Counted from the first letter of the stretch, positions 37,958-46,675 are shown. The stretch is DNA of 53,101 nucleotides from Acidobacteriaceae bacterium (GCA_025355385.1 JANXZS010000137.1:1-53101), one strand, 5' to 3'. Notes: generated by a model from the sequence alone, not told the origin. Made by a program: numbers and translations.

Positions 37958-38572
37958 ATGAATGATCGGGATCCCGGCAACAGGGGTGCGGTGGAAGCGA
38001 CAACCGTGCACGACTCTGCTGTTGAACTGTTTCAGACCGCGGCAATGCTGCTTGGTCAGGAGCAGGAGGCGGTGAGCGTGGTGGAGGAAGTAGTGGCTGG
38101 CGCGGAGGTCGATCCCTGCTGCGAACCGGACGCGGCACATCGCGAGGCACGCGAGCGCGTGATTTCGGCGGCACTCAAGCGGATGGGCCAGTATCCTGCC
38201 GGGGGGCTGGATGCTGAGCTGGCGGCGGGAGGAGTTTCCCCGGGTACCTGCATTGAGAGCGATGACTTGTCGGCAGCCGGGTTTACTACGGCGCAGCTGG
38301 AAGATCTGCTGGAGGGCTCCGGGCGAGGGCGACTTCGCGAATGGCTGGACCGCCTGTCCCCCGCCCTGCGCGCTGTTTTTGTTCTGCGGGCGCTGCTTGG
38401 GTGGGGCAATGAGGCGGCAGCCGAAGCTCTCCGGGCCACTGGGGCTGCGGGCGTCGCCGGCTGGCAAGCCTCCGGCGTGAGCCAGGTCTATCGCCAGGCA
38501 CTATGCTCCCTGGCTACTTCGATGCTGCACTCCAGTTCTGCTGTTTCGGAGCATCCTCCTGCAAAGGTCTGA
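37958..38572 (+). CDS. Degenerate sigma-70/ECF-like protein
   Basis: 204 aa from ATG 37958, which has AAGGAG 7 bases before. The N-terminal half (FQTAAMLLGQEQEAVSVVEE) resembles the sigma region 2 helix used in ECF sigma factors, and the C-terminal part (LSPALRAVFVLRALLGWGNE, AAAEAL) resembles the first helices of region 4, but the DNA-recognition helix is replaced by GVAGWQASGVSQV. Possibly an anti-sigma or a sigma-derived regulator; possibly a pseudogene. Function unknown. Confidence 0.6.
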   Translation: MNDRDPGNRGAVEATTVHDSAVELFQTAAMLLGQEQEAVSVVEEVVAGAEVDPCCEPDAAHREARERVISAALKRMGQYPAGGLDAELAAGGVSPGTCIESDDLSAAGFTTAQLEDLLEGSGRGRLREWLDRLSPALRAVFVLRALLGWGNEAAAEALRATGAAGVAGWQASGVSQVYRQALCSLATSMLHSSSAVSEHPPAKV

Positions 38573-38677
38573 AGCGAAAGGGCGATAGCCCCATTCGGCA
38601 TCCGACTTTTTGAACTTTCAGAAGGGTGCATTGCATCCAAGACGCAGGTCGTTGAGGTCTTGATCGCGGTGGACATC

Positions 38678-40138
38678 ATGTTTTGGGCTGGGGCGCGAAT
38701 GGGATGGCGAAGGAATGCCGTCCTGGTGCTGATGGTCAGCGGTCCTATTGTTGCGCGGGCGCAGATGCCGGCATCGGATGCCGCTAGAACCGGAGGAAGC
38801 AGTGCGTCCTCGGGCGCGCCGTCGCAGGGCGGTGCTTCGTCTTTCCAAGGCAGCGTGGTGGAAGGTCAGGCTACCGCGGGGGTGCTGTCGCTCGGCCTTG
38901 ATGAAGCTATACAGCGTGGTTTGAGGCAGAATCTCGGAGTCATTTTGAGTGGGGCGAGCGAGAAGGCCGCCGCCGGGCAGAAGCTGCAAGAGCTACAGGC
39001 CCTGCTGCCGACGGTGAATGGATCGCTTCGGGAAGCGGTAATGCAGACCGACCTGCAGGCGCAGGGACTTCGCATACCGCGAATTCCGGCGATTATCGGT
39101 CCCTATGGGTACACGGACCTGCGTGGCTCTCTCTCCTGGTCGCTGGTAAATGTCGCGGCGCTGCAGAATTATCTGGCGTCGAAGCACAATTTTGAAGGCA
39201 CAAGGCTATCCGCCGAAGACGCGCGCGATCTCGTCACGCTGACGGTGGGGAACGCTTATTTGCTGGTGATCTCGGATGCGGCCCGCATTCGCAGCGTCGA
39301 GGCGCAGGTGGATACGGCGAAGCTCTCGTTAGACCAGGCGGCAGCCAACCACCAGGCAGGCACGGCTCCTCTGCTGGATGAGTTGCGGGCTCGCGTGGAT
39401 TATCAATCGCTGCAGCAGACGCTGATCACGTCGGAGAATCAATATGCCAAAGACAAGATCGCCTTGGCGCGGACAATGGGCCTGCCGCTGGATCAGAGGC
39501 TCGAACTGACGGAGCAGGCTCCCTACGCGGCGTTGGAGAATGTGGATGCGGACTCCGCGGTAAAGCAGGCGCTGGCTAGCCGCAAGGATTTGCAGGCGCT
39601 GGAGCAGCAGGTTATGGGCGCGGAGAAGCGGCGGTCTGCCGCGACTGCGGAACGGTATCCCACGCTGGGTTTTCAGGGAGACTACGGCGATATCGGTGTC
39701 AATTTCGCCAAGTCTCACGGAACCGGGGACGCCCTGGGAACGTTGAGCTTTCCGATCTTTGCTGAGCCCAAGCTGCGTGGAGATGCGCAATTGGCGCAGT
39801 CGCAACTGGAACAGCGGCGAGCGCAGTTGAATGACATGCGCGGCCAGATCAACGCGGATGTGCGCAATAGTATTCTCGACATACAGGCTGCCGCGAAACA
39901 AGTCGAAGTGGCGCATAGCAATGTCCAGCTCGCAACTGAGGTTCTGAGCGAGGCGCAACAGCGCTATGCGGCAGGAGTCTCGGATAATCTTGCGGTTACC
40001 CAGGCGCAACAATCGGTAGCCCAGGCAGATGACCGGTATGTCAGCAGCCTGTACCAGCACAACGTGGCGAAACTCGCCCTGGCGCGTGCCCTGGGTGTGG
40101 CCCATACCAACTACAAGGACTACGTCGGAGGGAAGTAA
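38678..40138 (+). CDS. TolC-family outer-membrane efflux channel
   Basis: About 486 aa. Signal sequence from MGWRRNAVLVLMVSGPIVARA, a Ser/Gly-rich stretch, then two TolC repeats with LGLDEAIQRGLRQNLGV and long helices (VEAQVDTAKLSLDQAAANHQ; VLSEAQQRYAAGVSDNLAVT). ATG 38678 is used (GGTGG 6 bases before); TTG 38660 and ATG 38699 are alternatives. It forms the outer-membrane duct of a tripartite efflux pump. The HlyD-type adaptor starts two bases after its stop. Confidence 0.9.
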   Translation: MFWAGARMGWRRNAVLVLMVSGPIVARAQMPASDAARTGGSSASSGAPSQGGASSFQGSVVEGQATAGVLSLGLDEAIQRGLRQNLGVILSGASEKAAAGQKLQELQALLPTVNGSLREAVMQTDLQAQGLRIPRIPAIIGPYGYTDLRGSLSWSLVNVAALQNYLASKHNFEGTRLSAEDARDLVTLTVGNAYLLVISDAARIRSVEAQVDTAKLSLDQAAANHQAGTAPLLDELRARVDYQSLQQTLITSENQYAKDKIALARTMGLPLDQRLELTEQAPYAALENVDADSAVKQALASRKDLQALEQQVMGAEKRRSAATAERYPTLGFQGDYGDIGVNFAKSHGTGDALGTLSFPIFAEPKLRGDAQLAQSQLEQRRAQLNDMRGQINADVRNSILDIQAAAKQVEVAHSNVQLATEVLSEAQQRYAAGVSDNLAVTQAQQSVAQADDRYVSSLYQHNVAKLALARALGVAHTNYKDYVGGK

Positions 40139-40140
40139 CG

Positions 40141-41376
40141 GTGGCTGAGCAGAACCTGGAGTTGGGGGAGACGAATAACGCGGACCTGGCAGATCTTGAG
40201 AAGCCGCATCCACGGCCCCGGCGTCACTTCGTTATTTTTGGCATCGTGGTGGCGGTGCTGGTGGGAGCCTTTCTTTTGTGGTGGCACTCCACCTTTTACG
40301 AAGACACCGACGACGCGCAGGTGAGTGGACACCTGGTTCAGATCAGTTCCCGTATTGCCGGGCAGATCGTCAAGGTGAATGTGGAGGAGAATCAGTATGT
40401 CGAAGCGGGAACGGTGGTAGCCGAGATCGATCCCCGTGATTTTGAGGTTGCTGTGCAGCAGAGTGACGCCAGCCGCCAGGGGGCTGAAGCCAGCGCGCAA
40501 GCCGCCCAGGGCAGCGTGCCTATCACCGGCATCAACACGGGCAGCACGCTAACGTCGGCGGGCGCGGATGTGCGCGGCTCGTCGGCGGGTGTGGAACAGG
40601 CTCAGAAGCAGCTGGAGTCGGCACACGCAAGGGTGGAGCAGGCTCGCGCCAATAATGACAAGGCGCAGCTGGATCTGAAGCGGTATGCACCGCTGGTAGA
40701 AAAGGACGTGATCTCGCGCCAGCAATTTGACGCGGCGGTTGCAGCAGCAGCCTCTACCAAGGCTGGCGTTGCCGATGCCCAGGCGGGGGAACAAGCGGCC
40801 GATCAGGGAGTACGGATTGCCCGGCAGCGGCTCGATCAGGCCCAGGCCCAACTAAAGACAGCGCAGACGGGACCGCAGCAGATGGCCATTCAGCGCGCCC
40901 GGGCCAACCAGGCATCTGCCCAGGCGCAGCAGGCCAGCGCTGCCCTGGAACAGGCCAGATTGAACCTCAGCTATACCAAGATTGTGGCGCCCATCTCGGG
41001 CATTATCACGCGCAAAAGCCTTGAATTAGGGCAAAACGTCAGCGTGGGCCAGAACCTCATGACACTGGTGTCCCTCGATGGTGTGTGGATCACGGCGAAC
41101 TTCAAGGAAACGCAACTTCGTCATATGAAGCAGGGGCAACCGGTGGATATCAAGCTGGATGCCTATGGCCGCAGATATGATGGAGCGATTACGCAGATTG
41201 GTGGCGCTACCGGGTCAATGATGAGCCTGTTTCCCCCGGAAAATGCGACGGGAAACTACGTCAAGGTGGTGCAGCGCATCCCGGTGCGGATCGATCTAAA
41301 AAACCCCAACGACAACCGGGATCATCTGCTGAGACCGGGGCTGTCCGTGGTCCCCAGCGTGCGCGTGAAGCAATAG
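40141..41376 (+). CDS. EmrA-like membrane fusion protein
   Basis: 411 aa, GTG start. Cytoplasmic tail of about 25 residues, one membrane segment (about 29-48), then STFYEDTDDAQVSGHLVQIS, the DDAxV signature of EmrA/HlyD adaptors, a coiled-coil hairpin rich in Ala/Gln (about 100-275), lipoyl half LNLSYTKIVAPISGIITRKS and barrel. It links an EmrB-type pump to TolC. No pump gene follows; a DHA2 MFS gene at 22.9 kb is a possible partner. Confidence 0.92.
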   Translation: MAEQNLELGETNNADLADLEKPHPRPRRHFVIFGIVVAVLVGAFLLWWHSTFYEDTDDAQVSGHLVQISSRIAGQIVKVNVEENQYVEAGTVVAEIDPRDFEVAVQQSDASRQGAEASAQAAQGSVPITGINTGSTLTSAGADVRGSSAGVEQAQKQLESAHARVEQARANNDKAQLDLKRYAPLVEKDVISRQQFDAAVAAAASTKAGVADAQAGEQAADQGVRIARQRLDQAQAQLKTAQTGPQQMAIQRARANQASAQAQQASAALEQARLNLSYTKIVAPISGIITRKSLELGQNVSVGQNLMTLVSLDGVWITANFKETQLRHMKQGQPVDIKLDAYGRRYDGAITQIGGATGSMMSLFPPENATGNYVKVVQRIPVRIDLKNPNDNRDHLLRPGLSVVPSVRVKQ

Positions 41377-41514
41377 ACCAGCCTCTTGGCAGGAGCATGC
41401 TGTTTTGAGGACGGCCCGTTTCATCGGGGCTGGGAGAGTTCCCGCAAATTTACAAAATCAGACCACTCCCGTGTGTATAGTGCATCCAATTATTGAGAAG
41501 TGGAGGAAATATTC

Positions 41515-42117
41515 ATGAGTAGCACTGGCCTTAAAGAAGCGCCCTCGAAAACCCGCGACCGCATCACTCCAATCCAAAATCAGAGCGCCCGCACAATCCA
41601 GAAATTTGGAACTGTGATCGCCGATCTTCCTCTCGGTTTGAGCGAAGAGGTTCGCACCAAGATGACGGCAGAACTGAACCTGATGCTGGCCGACACGATG
41701 AGTATGCGCGACCTGTACAAAAAATCGCATTGGCAGGTATCCGGGCCAACGTTTTACCAGCTTCATCTACTTTTTGACAAGCATCATGAGGAACAGTCCG
41801 AGTTGGTGGATTTGCTGGCGGAGCGCATTCAAACCCTGGGTGGAGTGAGCATTGCGATGGCGCCTGACGTTGCAGAAATGACGCGCCTTGAGCGCCCACC
41901 CCGTGACCGTGAAGAGGTGCCAGTGCAGATTTCTCGTCTGCTGCAGGCGCACAAGCTGATCCTCGAGAACGCCCGCAAGCTCGCCAAAATGGCCGACGAT
42001 AGGGGCGATGACGGTACTAACGATATTCTTGTCAGCAACGTGGTGCGCACCAATGAATTGCAGGTCTGGTTCGTGAGCGAACATACAGTGGATATGCCAC
42101 TGGTGCGCGCGGAGTAG
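41515..42117 (+). CDS. dps: Dps-like DNA-protecting ferritin
   Basis: 200 aa. The ferroxidase pattern H-x(11)-H-x(3)-D-x(3)-E is intact: His72 (SHWQVSG), His84, Asp88, Glu92 (LHLLFDKHHEE). Dps dodecamers oxidise Fe(II) with peroxide and shield DNA. Start at ATG 41515 because GGAGG lies 9 bases upstream. A TATAGT -10 sequence at 41476-41481 is a plausible promoter part. Terminated by a clear hairpin at 42153. Confidence 0.93.
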   Translation: MSSTGLKEAPSKTRDRITPIQNQSARTIQKFGTVIADLPLGLSEEVRTKMTAELNLMLADTMSMRDLYKKSHWQVSGPTFYQLHLLFDKHHEEQSELVDLLAERIQTLGGVSIAMAPDVAEMTRLERPPRDREEVPVQISRLLQAHKLILENARKLAKMADDRGDDGTNDILVSNVVRTNELQVWFVSEHTVDMPLVRAE

Positions 42118-42152
42118 ATCTCGTACCACGGCGTAGTTGGAAGGATACAAAG

Positions 42153-42184
42153 GGCCGGACTCCCACAAGGGGCTCCGGCCTTTT
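42153..42184 (+). terminator. Rho-independent terminator of dps
   Basis: GGCCGGACTCCC, loop ACAA, GGGGCTCCGGCC followed by TTTT. One mismatch and one G-T pair in the stem. It lies 35 bases after the dps stop. Confidence 0.85.
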
Positions 42185-42270
42185 CGCTTAGGTGGATCCA
42201 AACTCTTGAGAGGCAACAGCTGCCGGATCCGCATTATTCGAAAAATCTACCTGCACCGTTTCCAAAATTC

Positions 42271-43302
42271 GTGACATCTTATACGCAAACCGAAATCGAT
42301 TGGTCGCGCGTTATGCCGGAGAGCCTCGAATTTGTCGTTCAATACGGATACCTAATCCTGTTTGTATGGGTGATGGTGGAAATGCTGGGCGTACCCATTC
42401 CCAGCACTCCGCTGATGCTTGTGGCTGGTAGCTTGACGGCGACGCACCGCCTTAGTCTTCCTCTCGTGATTCTGGCGGTGGTAGCTGGTTGCATTGCCGG
42501 CGACACGGTATGGTATTTCCTGGGCAAACGGTATGGCGGGGCCATGGTGCGGCTGGTTTGCCGCTTATCTCTGGAGTCCTCCACATGCGTACGGCGAACG
42601 GAAGACTATTTCACGAAGCATGGATTGAAGGCTTTGCTGGTGGCGAAGTTTATTCCCGGGCTCACGACCCTGGCGGCCCCTATTGCCGGCCAATCGAAGG
42701 TACCCTATCGCTCATTTCTGATGTATGACTTTATGGGATCGCTGATCTGGACTCTCGCATTGACGCTGTCAGGAAGGTTTTTCGGAGATGTGGTGAAGCT
42801 CGACCCGGTCGCGTTGCCCTGGGTGAGGAACTCATTCGGCGCGTTGTTTGTACTGGCGGTCATTGGGTTTGTGCTCTACCGGGTGATGCGGCAGCAGGCG
42901 TTTTTGCGGGAGCTGCGCACCTCGCGCCTTGAGCCGGAGGAGTTAAAGCGTCTACTCGACGACGGGGAGCCAGTTTACATCGTGGATCTGCGTCATCCGC
43001 TGGACTATCTTCCTGATCCCCGGGTACTGCCGGGGGCTGTACGCTATACGTCGGCATCCCTGCTGGCTAACAGCGCGAATATTCCCCGCGACCGCGACAT
43101 TATTCTGTACTGCACCTGCCCTAGCGAGGCCACGGCGGCAAAAACGGCGATGAGCATCCGCAAGCTGGGGATCCAGCGGGTACGCCCCTTGCGGGGTGGG
43201 TTTGACGGTTGGAAGAATCTTGGTTTCCCGCTGGTCGACCTCGAGGAAGAGCAAGCGGTCTCTGCTCAAGCGGTTCCTGAGGAGTCAGTTTCGCGAAGCT
43301 AA
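42271..43302 (+). CDS. DedA-family membrane protein fused to a rhodanese domain
   Basis: 343 aa. DedA/VTT domain (about 20-205): VEMLGVPIPSTPLMLVAGSL, AGCIAGDTVWYFLGKRYGG, FIPGLTTLAAPIAGQSKVPY, then a rhodanese domain (about 222-325) with LRHPLDY, active-site loop LYCTCPSEATAA (Cys281) and GGFDGWKNLGFP. DedA proteins are implicated in undecaprenyl-phosphate recycling and membrane homeostasis; rhodaneses move sulfur. The two together suggest redox/sulfur control of a membrane function. GTG start, no clear ribosome-binding site; ATG 42313 is the alternative. Confidence 0.9.
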   Translation: MTSYTQTEIDWSRVMPESLEFVVQYGYLILFVWVMVEMLGVPIPSTPLMLVAGSLTATHRLSLPLVILAVVAGCIAGDTVWYFLGKRYGGAMVRLVCRLSLESSTCVRRTEDYFTKHGLKALLVAKFIPGLTTLAAPIAGQSKVPYRSFLMYDFMGSLIWTLALTLSGRFFGDVVKLDPVALPWVRNSFGALFVLAVIGFVLYRVMRQQAFLRELRTSRLEPEELKRLLDDGEPVYIVDLRHPLDYLPDPRVLPGAVRYTSASLLANSANIPRDRDIILYCTCPSEATAAKTAMSIRKLGIQRVRPLRGGFDGWKNLGFPLVDLEEEQAVSAQAVPEESVSRS

Positions 43303-43381
43303 CGTACACAAGTCCGGCAACCTGCTATAACTTCGCACAACAGAGAAATTTGCCCGACGTTCGTTGGGTAAGGGGACCTTG

Positions 43382-43621
43382 ATGGCGTGGACCGAAACTT
43401 ATCATTGCGACGTATGTAACAAGTCAAAAAAAGAGACAGAGGATGACTGGTGGCTGGCGTGGCGAGAGTTCATCACGCCCACGGAGAATATGCCGGCCCA
43501 GCCTGTCCTCCGGCTCACCCCGTGGAATTTCCTGCTCGCACATAGCTCCGATGTGAAACATCTATGTGGAGCACGCTGCGCCCAGACGCAGATGGACCGG
43601 TTTATGGCGGCGCACATTTAG
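43382..43621 (+). CDS. Small Cys-containing protein, possible zinc binder
   Basis: 79 aa from ATG 43382 (AAGGGG upstream). Two cysteine pairs: HCDVCNKSKKETED near the N-terminus and HLCGARCAQTQMDRF near the C-terminus, with DDWWLAWREFI between. The spacing (CxxC ... CxxxC) looks like a zinc-ribbon-like fold. A longer frame from 43364 adds six residues. No family recognised. Confidence 0.65.
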   Translation: MAWTETYHCDVCNKSKKETEDDWWLAWREFITPTENMPAQPVLRLTPWNFLLAHSSDVKHLCGARCAQTQMDRFMAAHI

Positions 43622-43663
43622 ATCATTTTCCCTGTTGCTGTGTACTTTCTAGAAAGGCAATAT

Positions 43664-43689
43664 GCAGCTTTTCCGTCAAGAAAAGCTGC
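43664..43689. terminator. Perfect 10-bp hairpin
   Basis: GCAGCTTTTC, loop CGTCAA, GAAAAGCTGC, 42 bases after the stop of the small Cys protein. No T-run on the plus strand after it. May stop or stabilise the upstream mRNA. Confidence 0.5.
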
Positions 43690-43797
43690 GATGTGAGTTG
43701 CTTGGATCGGCGATGGTAACAGTGAAAAGCTCTAGTATGGAAGCAGCCGCGAAAATCTGGGTGGACCGTCTGCACAAAGCGGCGTGGGGGATGCAAT

Positions 43798-45423
43798 TTG
43801 GCTCTGGACGATCTTAGGGACTGGATTCGAACGCTGGAGAAGGCTGGCGAGCTGAGGCGTGTGCGGGAGCAGGTGGATCCTATTCTCGAGATCACCGAGA
43901 TTACGGATCGCGTGTCAAAGTTCGGGCGGCGGGCGGCGGCGGGCAAAGACGCAACGAGCAGGTATGCGCCGGGAGGCCCGGCTCTGCTTTTCGAGAACAT
44001 CAAGGGCCACCCAGGACACCGTGTCCTGATGAATCAGTTTGGCAGCGAGCGTCGCATGCAGATGGCGCTCGGGGTCGATTCGCTGGATGAGATAGCAGCG
44101 CGCATCCAGGGGATGATGCACCTCAAGTCGCCGGAAAGCTTCTTCGACAAGCTGAAGATGCTGCCTCTTCTGGCGGAGGTGGGCAAGTACTTCCCCAGGA
44201 CGATCCCCGTCAAGGATGCCCCCTGCAAGCAGGTCATCCACCGCGACAAGATCAACCTGCTGGATTTTCCAGTGTTGCAATGCTGGCCATTGGATGGGGG
44301 CAGGTTTATTACGCTGCCTTGCGTGATTACCCGCGACCGCAAGACGGGAAAGCGCAACATGGGCATGTACCGCATGCAGGTTTACGACGGGCAGACGACG
44401 GGTATGCACTGGCAACGCCAGAAGGTAGCTGCGGAGCACTTTCGCGACCGTCTGCGTGCGGCGGCCGAGCGGACCGCGGTGGGCGATGCCGCCGCGGCAC
44501 GAGTGCGCGTGATGGCGGAGACAGGTGGCGGAATTACCCGGATGGCGGGCGGGATTCCCCAGGTAGCGTTGGGCAAAGCGCAGGACGGACGCCTGGAAGT
44601 GGCAGTAGCTATCGGTACTGATCCGGCGACCACTTTTTCGGCCATCGTCCCGGCGCCCCCAGAGGTGGAGGAGTTTGTCATAGCGGGTTTTCTGCGGCAG
44701 TCACCAGTCGAACTGGTAAAGTGCGAGACCGTGGATCTGGAAGTTCCGGCGCACGCAGAAATCATCATCGAGGGCTATGTGAGCCTGGACGAGCTGCGGA
44801 CGGAAGGGCCGTTCGGCGATCACACCGGCTTCTATACGATGGAGGACGAATATCCCGTCTTCCACATTACCTGCATCACGCACCGCAAGGAACCCATTTA
44901 CGCTGCCACCATCGTGGGCAAGCCTCCCATGGAAGATGCCTGGATGGGCAAGGCCGTCGAGCGCATATTTTTGCCCATGATGCGGCTGACGATTCCCGAG
45001 ATCGTGGACATTAACCTGCCCGTCGAGGGGGTGTTTCATAACCTGATGATTGTGTCGATTCGCAAGAGCTATGCGGGGCAAGCGCGCAAGGTGATGAGTG
45101 GAATCTGGTCACTGGGGCAGGCTATGTTCACCAAATGCGTGATTGTAGTGGACGAGGATTGCGACGTTCAGGACCTGGGCGAGGTTACGCTGCGAGTCAC
45201 GAATAATATCGATCCTGAGCGCGATATACAGTTCACCCTGGGGCCAGTCGACTCCCTCGACCATGCATCGCGCATGCCGAACTACGGCAGCAAGATGGGT
45301 ATTGATGCGACGCGCAAGTGGGCGGCAGAGGGCTTTACCCGGCCCTGGCCCGCAATGATCGAAATGGACGCGGGGACGCGGGCGCGGGTAGACGAAATCT
45401 GGAAGAAGCTGGGGATCGAGTAA
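43798..45423 (+). CDS. ubiD: UbiD-family prenylated-FMN decarboxylase
   Basis: 541 aa. UbiD landmarks: RVREQVDPILEITEITDRV, GGPALLFENIKGHPGHRVL, DGGRFITLPCVITRDRKTGK, SLDELRTEGPFGDHTGFYT (conserved Glu and the catalytic stretch), KPPMEDAWMGKA. These enzymes decarboxylate aromatic or alpha,beta-unsaturated acids with prFMN made by UbiX; in such bacteria a role in menaquinone or ubiquinone-like pathways is usual. Start TTG 43798 with GGGGGA 6 bases before is the best in-frame choice. Its stop abuts the next gene's ATG. Confidence 0.9.
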   Translation: MALDDLRDWIRTLEKAGELRRVREQVDPILEITEITDRVSKFGRRAAAGKDATSRYAPGGPALLFENIKGHPGHRVLMNQFGSERRMQMALGVDSLDEIAARIQGMMHLKSPESFFDKLKMLPLLAEVGKYFPRTIPVKDAPCKQVIHRDKINLLDFPVLQCWPLDGGRFITLPCVITRDRKTGKRNMGMYRMQVYDGQTTGMHWQRQKVAAEHFRDRLRAAAERTAVGDAAAARVRVMAETGGGITRMAGGIPQVALGKAQDGRLEVAVAIGTDPATTFSAIVPAPPEVEEFVIAGFLRQSPVELVKCETVDLEVPAHAEIIIEGYVSLDELRTEGPFGDHTGFYTMEDEYPVFHITCITHRKEPIYAATIVGKPPMEDAWMGKAVERIFLPMMRLTIPEIVDINLPVEGVFHNLMIVSIRKSYAGQARKVMSGIWSLGQAMFTKCVIVVDEDCDVQDLGEVTLRVTNNIDPERDIQFTLGPVDSLDHASRMPNYGSKMGIDATRKWAAEGFTRPWPAMIEMDAGTRARVDEIWKKLGIE

Positions 45424-46341
45424 ATGCGGAGTGGGATGAAGAAGGACAGCAGTGCGCTGGCACGCGTGCGCTGCGAAGGCGTTTTTTGTCTGGCATTGTT
45501 AACGATGATGTGTGGCGGTCGGCGGGCAAATGCCCAGGCAGTCGAGGGCTTCGCCTGGACCGATTTGCGCGGAGAGACGGACAGAGTTGGAGCCGTAATT
45601 AAGGCGCTCGAAGGCGAAAAGTACACGGTATTGCGAGAGATCGCCGTGGTGAGCGACGAAGCGCTGGTGATTACCGCATCGCGACCGAATCCCACGGCGA
45701 GGCCTGATCAGGACCACTACACGGTGTACAGCGTTGACCTCAAGAACGCGAGCGACAAGCCGGTACAACTGATGACGGGAACACACCTCCAGTTTCGCGA
45801 CTGGCTGCGTTTTGTCCGCGATGGCGAAACAGAATTGGTGGCGACCTACGACGACTGTAGCGACTGCCGGGCAACCACGTTTCTGACGGCATTTTATCTG
45901 GATGCGAAGACGAGAAAGTGGCGGGCGCGCTGGCCGCGTGAAGTGGCTGGAGCACCCCTGTTCTCAGCCGCTCCGGGAAACCCCGGTGAGACGGATCAGG
46001 CCTACGCGCTGATGGTAGGTGCGGATGGCCGCGCCGTGCTGGCTACCTGGTCGCACTTTCAACAGAGGAAGCGGGGAACAGGCGACGATTACCTGTTCGA
46101 GTACGATGTGGATCCGGCCAGCGGGCTGGAGCGATCCCGGCAGGTGTTAGGGAGCGAGGCTGGGCCGCTGAGGAACCGGCTGTGCAAGGCTGAAGGCAGT
46201 GTGCTGGATATTGCCGCCGGGCAGGAAACGGCCAGCTGCAAGCAGGTTTCGAGGGCTGGAGAGCGACGGGCGCCCCGGCATTCGTCGCGTCGCCGGAGGG
46301 TGTTTACGAAGCCGCTGGTGGGAGAGTCGAGACCTCATTAG
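45424..46341 (+). CDS. Secreted protein of unknown function, probably frameshifted near the end
   Basis: 305 aa as read. It begins immediately after the ubiD stop, with a long signal sequence (EGVFCLALLTMMCGGRRANA; cleavage near AQAVEG). The body (FRDWLRFVRDGETELVATYD; DCSDCRATTFLTAFYLDAKT) resembles a beta-rich extracytoplasmic protein. After SCKQ (about residue 274) the frame turns Arg-rich (RRAPRHSSRRRR). One extra G at about 46245 would give GFEGWRATGAPAFVASPEGV and then YEAAGGRVETS, more protein-like, running into the repeat that follows. So a one-base loss is suspected. The stop overlaps the first base of repeat family 1 copy 3. Confidence 0.6.
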   Translation: MRSGMKKDSSALARVRCEGVFCLALLTMMCGGRRANAQAVEGFAWTDLRGETDRVGAVIKALEGEKYTVLREIAVVSDEALVITASRPNPTARPDQDHYTVYSVDLKNASDKPVQLMTGTHLQFRDWLRFVRDGETELVATYDDCSDCRATTFLTAFYLDAKTRKWRARWPREVAGAPLFSAAPGNPGETDQAYALMVGADGRAVLATWSHFQQRKRGTGDDYLFEYDVDPASGLERSRQVLGSEAGPLRNRLCKAEGSVLDIAAGQETASCKQVSRAGERRAPRHSSRRRRVFTKPLVGESRPH

Positions 46342-46451
46342 CACAAAAGCAGGGAAAATGTTGATGTATCCAGCGTCAGCGATGTAGGCCTTTTCTTGAT
46401 GAAAATGCCTGCAGAGATCTGCGGCTCACCTTACAGTAACTCTGCTTCTGC
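46341..46451. repeat. Interspersed repeat family 1, copy 3
   Basis: 111 bp: left end GCACAAAAGCAGGG, right end TCTGCTTCTGC; core GTATCCAGCGTCAGCGATGT identical to the other copies; inner hairpin AGGCCTTTTC-TTGAT-GAAAATGCCT has one mismatch. It abuts the stop codon of the upstream gene. The rest of the gap to nuoI (46452-46675) has no gene. Confidence 0.9.
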
Positions 46452-46591
46452 TCTAGCCGGGCGTTCGAGGCGATCCCGCCGACAGAGCCGCAGGATCAGT
46501 TTGCGTAGCGACCTCCGTCAGCGTGGGATTCTTGCCTTTTACGGCCAGAGCGGAGAGGGTTCGAGCGTCTCACTTAAGGCAATGGTTGGTG

Positions 46592-46603
46592 TCACTGCAG
46601 TGA
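46592..46603. promoter_or_regulatory. Perfect 12-bp palindrome upstream of nuoI
   Basis: TCACTGCAGTGA, 73 bases before the nuoI ATG. A homodimeric regulator could bind it; which one is unknown. Twelve-base perfect palindromes occur by chance at low frequency, so this is only a candidate operator. Confidence 0.35.
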
Positions 46604-46663
46604 TGTGATTACAAGACATTCGAACTGCGGATGGGCCTGCAGGGGTTTTCTCTCAGGGCATCG

Positions 46664-46669
46664 TATACT
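46664..46669 (+). promoter_or_regulatory. -10 box very close to the nuoI start
   Basis: TATACT ends 6 bases before the ATG at 46676. A transcript from it would begin at or next to the ATG, and there is no Shine-Dalgarno sequence before the gene. This suggests a leaderless mRNA. No good -35 at the usual spacing. Confidence 0.35.
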
Positions 46670-46675
46670 TGACTT

